NCBI GenBank assembly: GCA_028583685.1
Contig: JAMXIF010001253.1
Location: forward strand, 69,161,754 to 69,225,753
From: Petaurus breviceps papuanus
Taxonomy: Eukaryota; Chordata; Mammalia; Diprotodontia; Petauridae
DNA length: 64,000 bases
Direction of reading: 5' to 3'
A model generated the notes under the pieces. It did not search any database. It was not told where the DNA came from and worked only from the letters and a program-made list of their open reading frames with translations. The position numbers and the translations under genes were made by a program. How positions within the stretch are numbered: position 1 is the stretch's first letter; each line of letters opens with the position of its first letter. Shown piece after piece: positions 63,336-64,000 of the stretch.

Positions 63336-64000
63336 CTTACTCAAATGCTTGTTATCTCCATTTGTTTTTGTCCATCATGCCATCATTTCCTGTCACTGAA
63401 GCAAAAGCAGGTCATTAGCAGAAACGACGGAAGCCTTGCTCAGATGACAGTCACTATGTTGGTCTGAGGCAATTTAAACAATGACAACATTATAAAGGAA
63501 AAGCTACTTTAAAAGACTCTAAAACTCTGGTCAATATAATGTAAAAACCATGAGTTTAAATGACTAAAGATGAAACATGTCACTTTTCTCCTGCCAGAGA
63601 GTCAACAAATTTAAAATGAAGAAAGAGATATAAATTTTTGGACATGGCCAATGTGGAGATTTATTTTGCCAGACCGTGCATGGCCGTAATGAGACTTTTC
63701 TTTTTCTTTTTAAAAATTCAATTAATTTAAGGGACAAATTTGGAGTCAAAGTAGAAGGAATAAATTATAAATGCTTGGAAAACTTTTTTTTAAATACCCA
63801 GAATATGGTAGGATACAACAAAAGATTCAGTTTTATTCAACCTCAGAAGGCACCAATTAATTCATCCTTTATAGAGTTATACCTAAAGATGCAACAAGAA
63901 ACTGGAAAATTTGCATTTTCCTGTCTTTCTAGTCCTCTGGGATCTCCACCCAACTCAACAAGCTGTAGAGACCATCAAAAGTCCACAGAAGCTGCTTTGT
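63336..64000. other. Unclassified stretch to window end
   Basis: No repeat or exon recognised. Confidence 0.4.

Noticed and set aside
1-64000. CRISPR arrays, operons, bacterial promoters or phage
   Set aside because: No regularly spaced repeats with unique spacers, and the whole repeat content is vertebrate.

Overview
This window looks like a piece of a marsupial nuclear genome. The evidence is its repeat content. Many copies of one tRNA-derived SINE (head close to GGCAGCTAGGTGGCGCAGTGG, then a CORE/MIR-like body) are scattered on both strands. L1 3' tails of the marsupial type recur, and there is a HAL1 (half-LINE-1) with an L1-type ORF1. Around these lie abundant old L2, MIR and CR1/L3 remnants, an RTE-like scrap and several DNA-transposon fossils. 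Species cannot be fixed from the sequence alone. A run of exactly 100 N at 27820-27919 is an assembly gap.

I found no host protein-coding exon, rRNA, functional tRNA, CRISPR array or operon. The open frames of 60-170 codons in single-copy DNA show no recognisable domain and look like chance. The longer frames with real protein similarity belong to LINEs: L1 ORF2 at 36.5-39.2 kb (+) and 54.8-56.5 kb (-), HAL1 ORF1 at 56.9-54.2 kb (-), L2 reverse transcriptase at 48.3-50.6 kb (-), and an RTE-like C-terminus near 51 kb (+). The window is therefore intergenic or deep intronic.

Layout. 0-9.9 kb: old L2, MIR and SINE copies, a Tigger1-like transposon inside a hAT-type transposon (2.2-3.3 kb), and a CR1/L3 remnant. 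10-18 kb: single-copy DNA with MIR, plus an L1 tail that carries a second L1 tail in the opposite direction (14.8-15.75 kb). 18.3-19.4 kb: an L1 tail split by a 422-bp terminal-inverted-repeat element. 19.4-33.3 kb: MIR, L2 and SINEs, long pyrimidine microsatellites (21.4 and 25.2 kb), the gap, and a 60-bp near-identical duplication (28.5 and 30.35 kb). 33.3-35.2 kb: repeat-poor. 35.2-36.2 kb: an LTR-like block with a 70-bp tandem repeat and long frames on both strands. 36.5-40 kb: L1. 40-47.4 kb: L2, MIR and SINEs. 47.4-48.3 kb: repeat-poor. 48.3-50.6 kb: L2 reverse transcriptase broken by a SINE and an L1. 52.2-57.6 kb: an almost complete HAL1 bounded by 14-bp target-site duplications, containing a nested L1 and an inverted piece of ORF1. 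57.6-64 kb: L2, SINE, MIR and repeat-poor stretches.

The most informative features are layered insertions that can be ordered in time, three cases where a short segment seems to have been copied locally (two of them inverted), and two strong CTCF-like motifs in convergent orientation about 17 kb apart. I saw no convincing new biochemical system.
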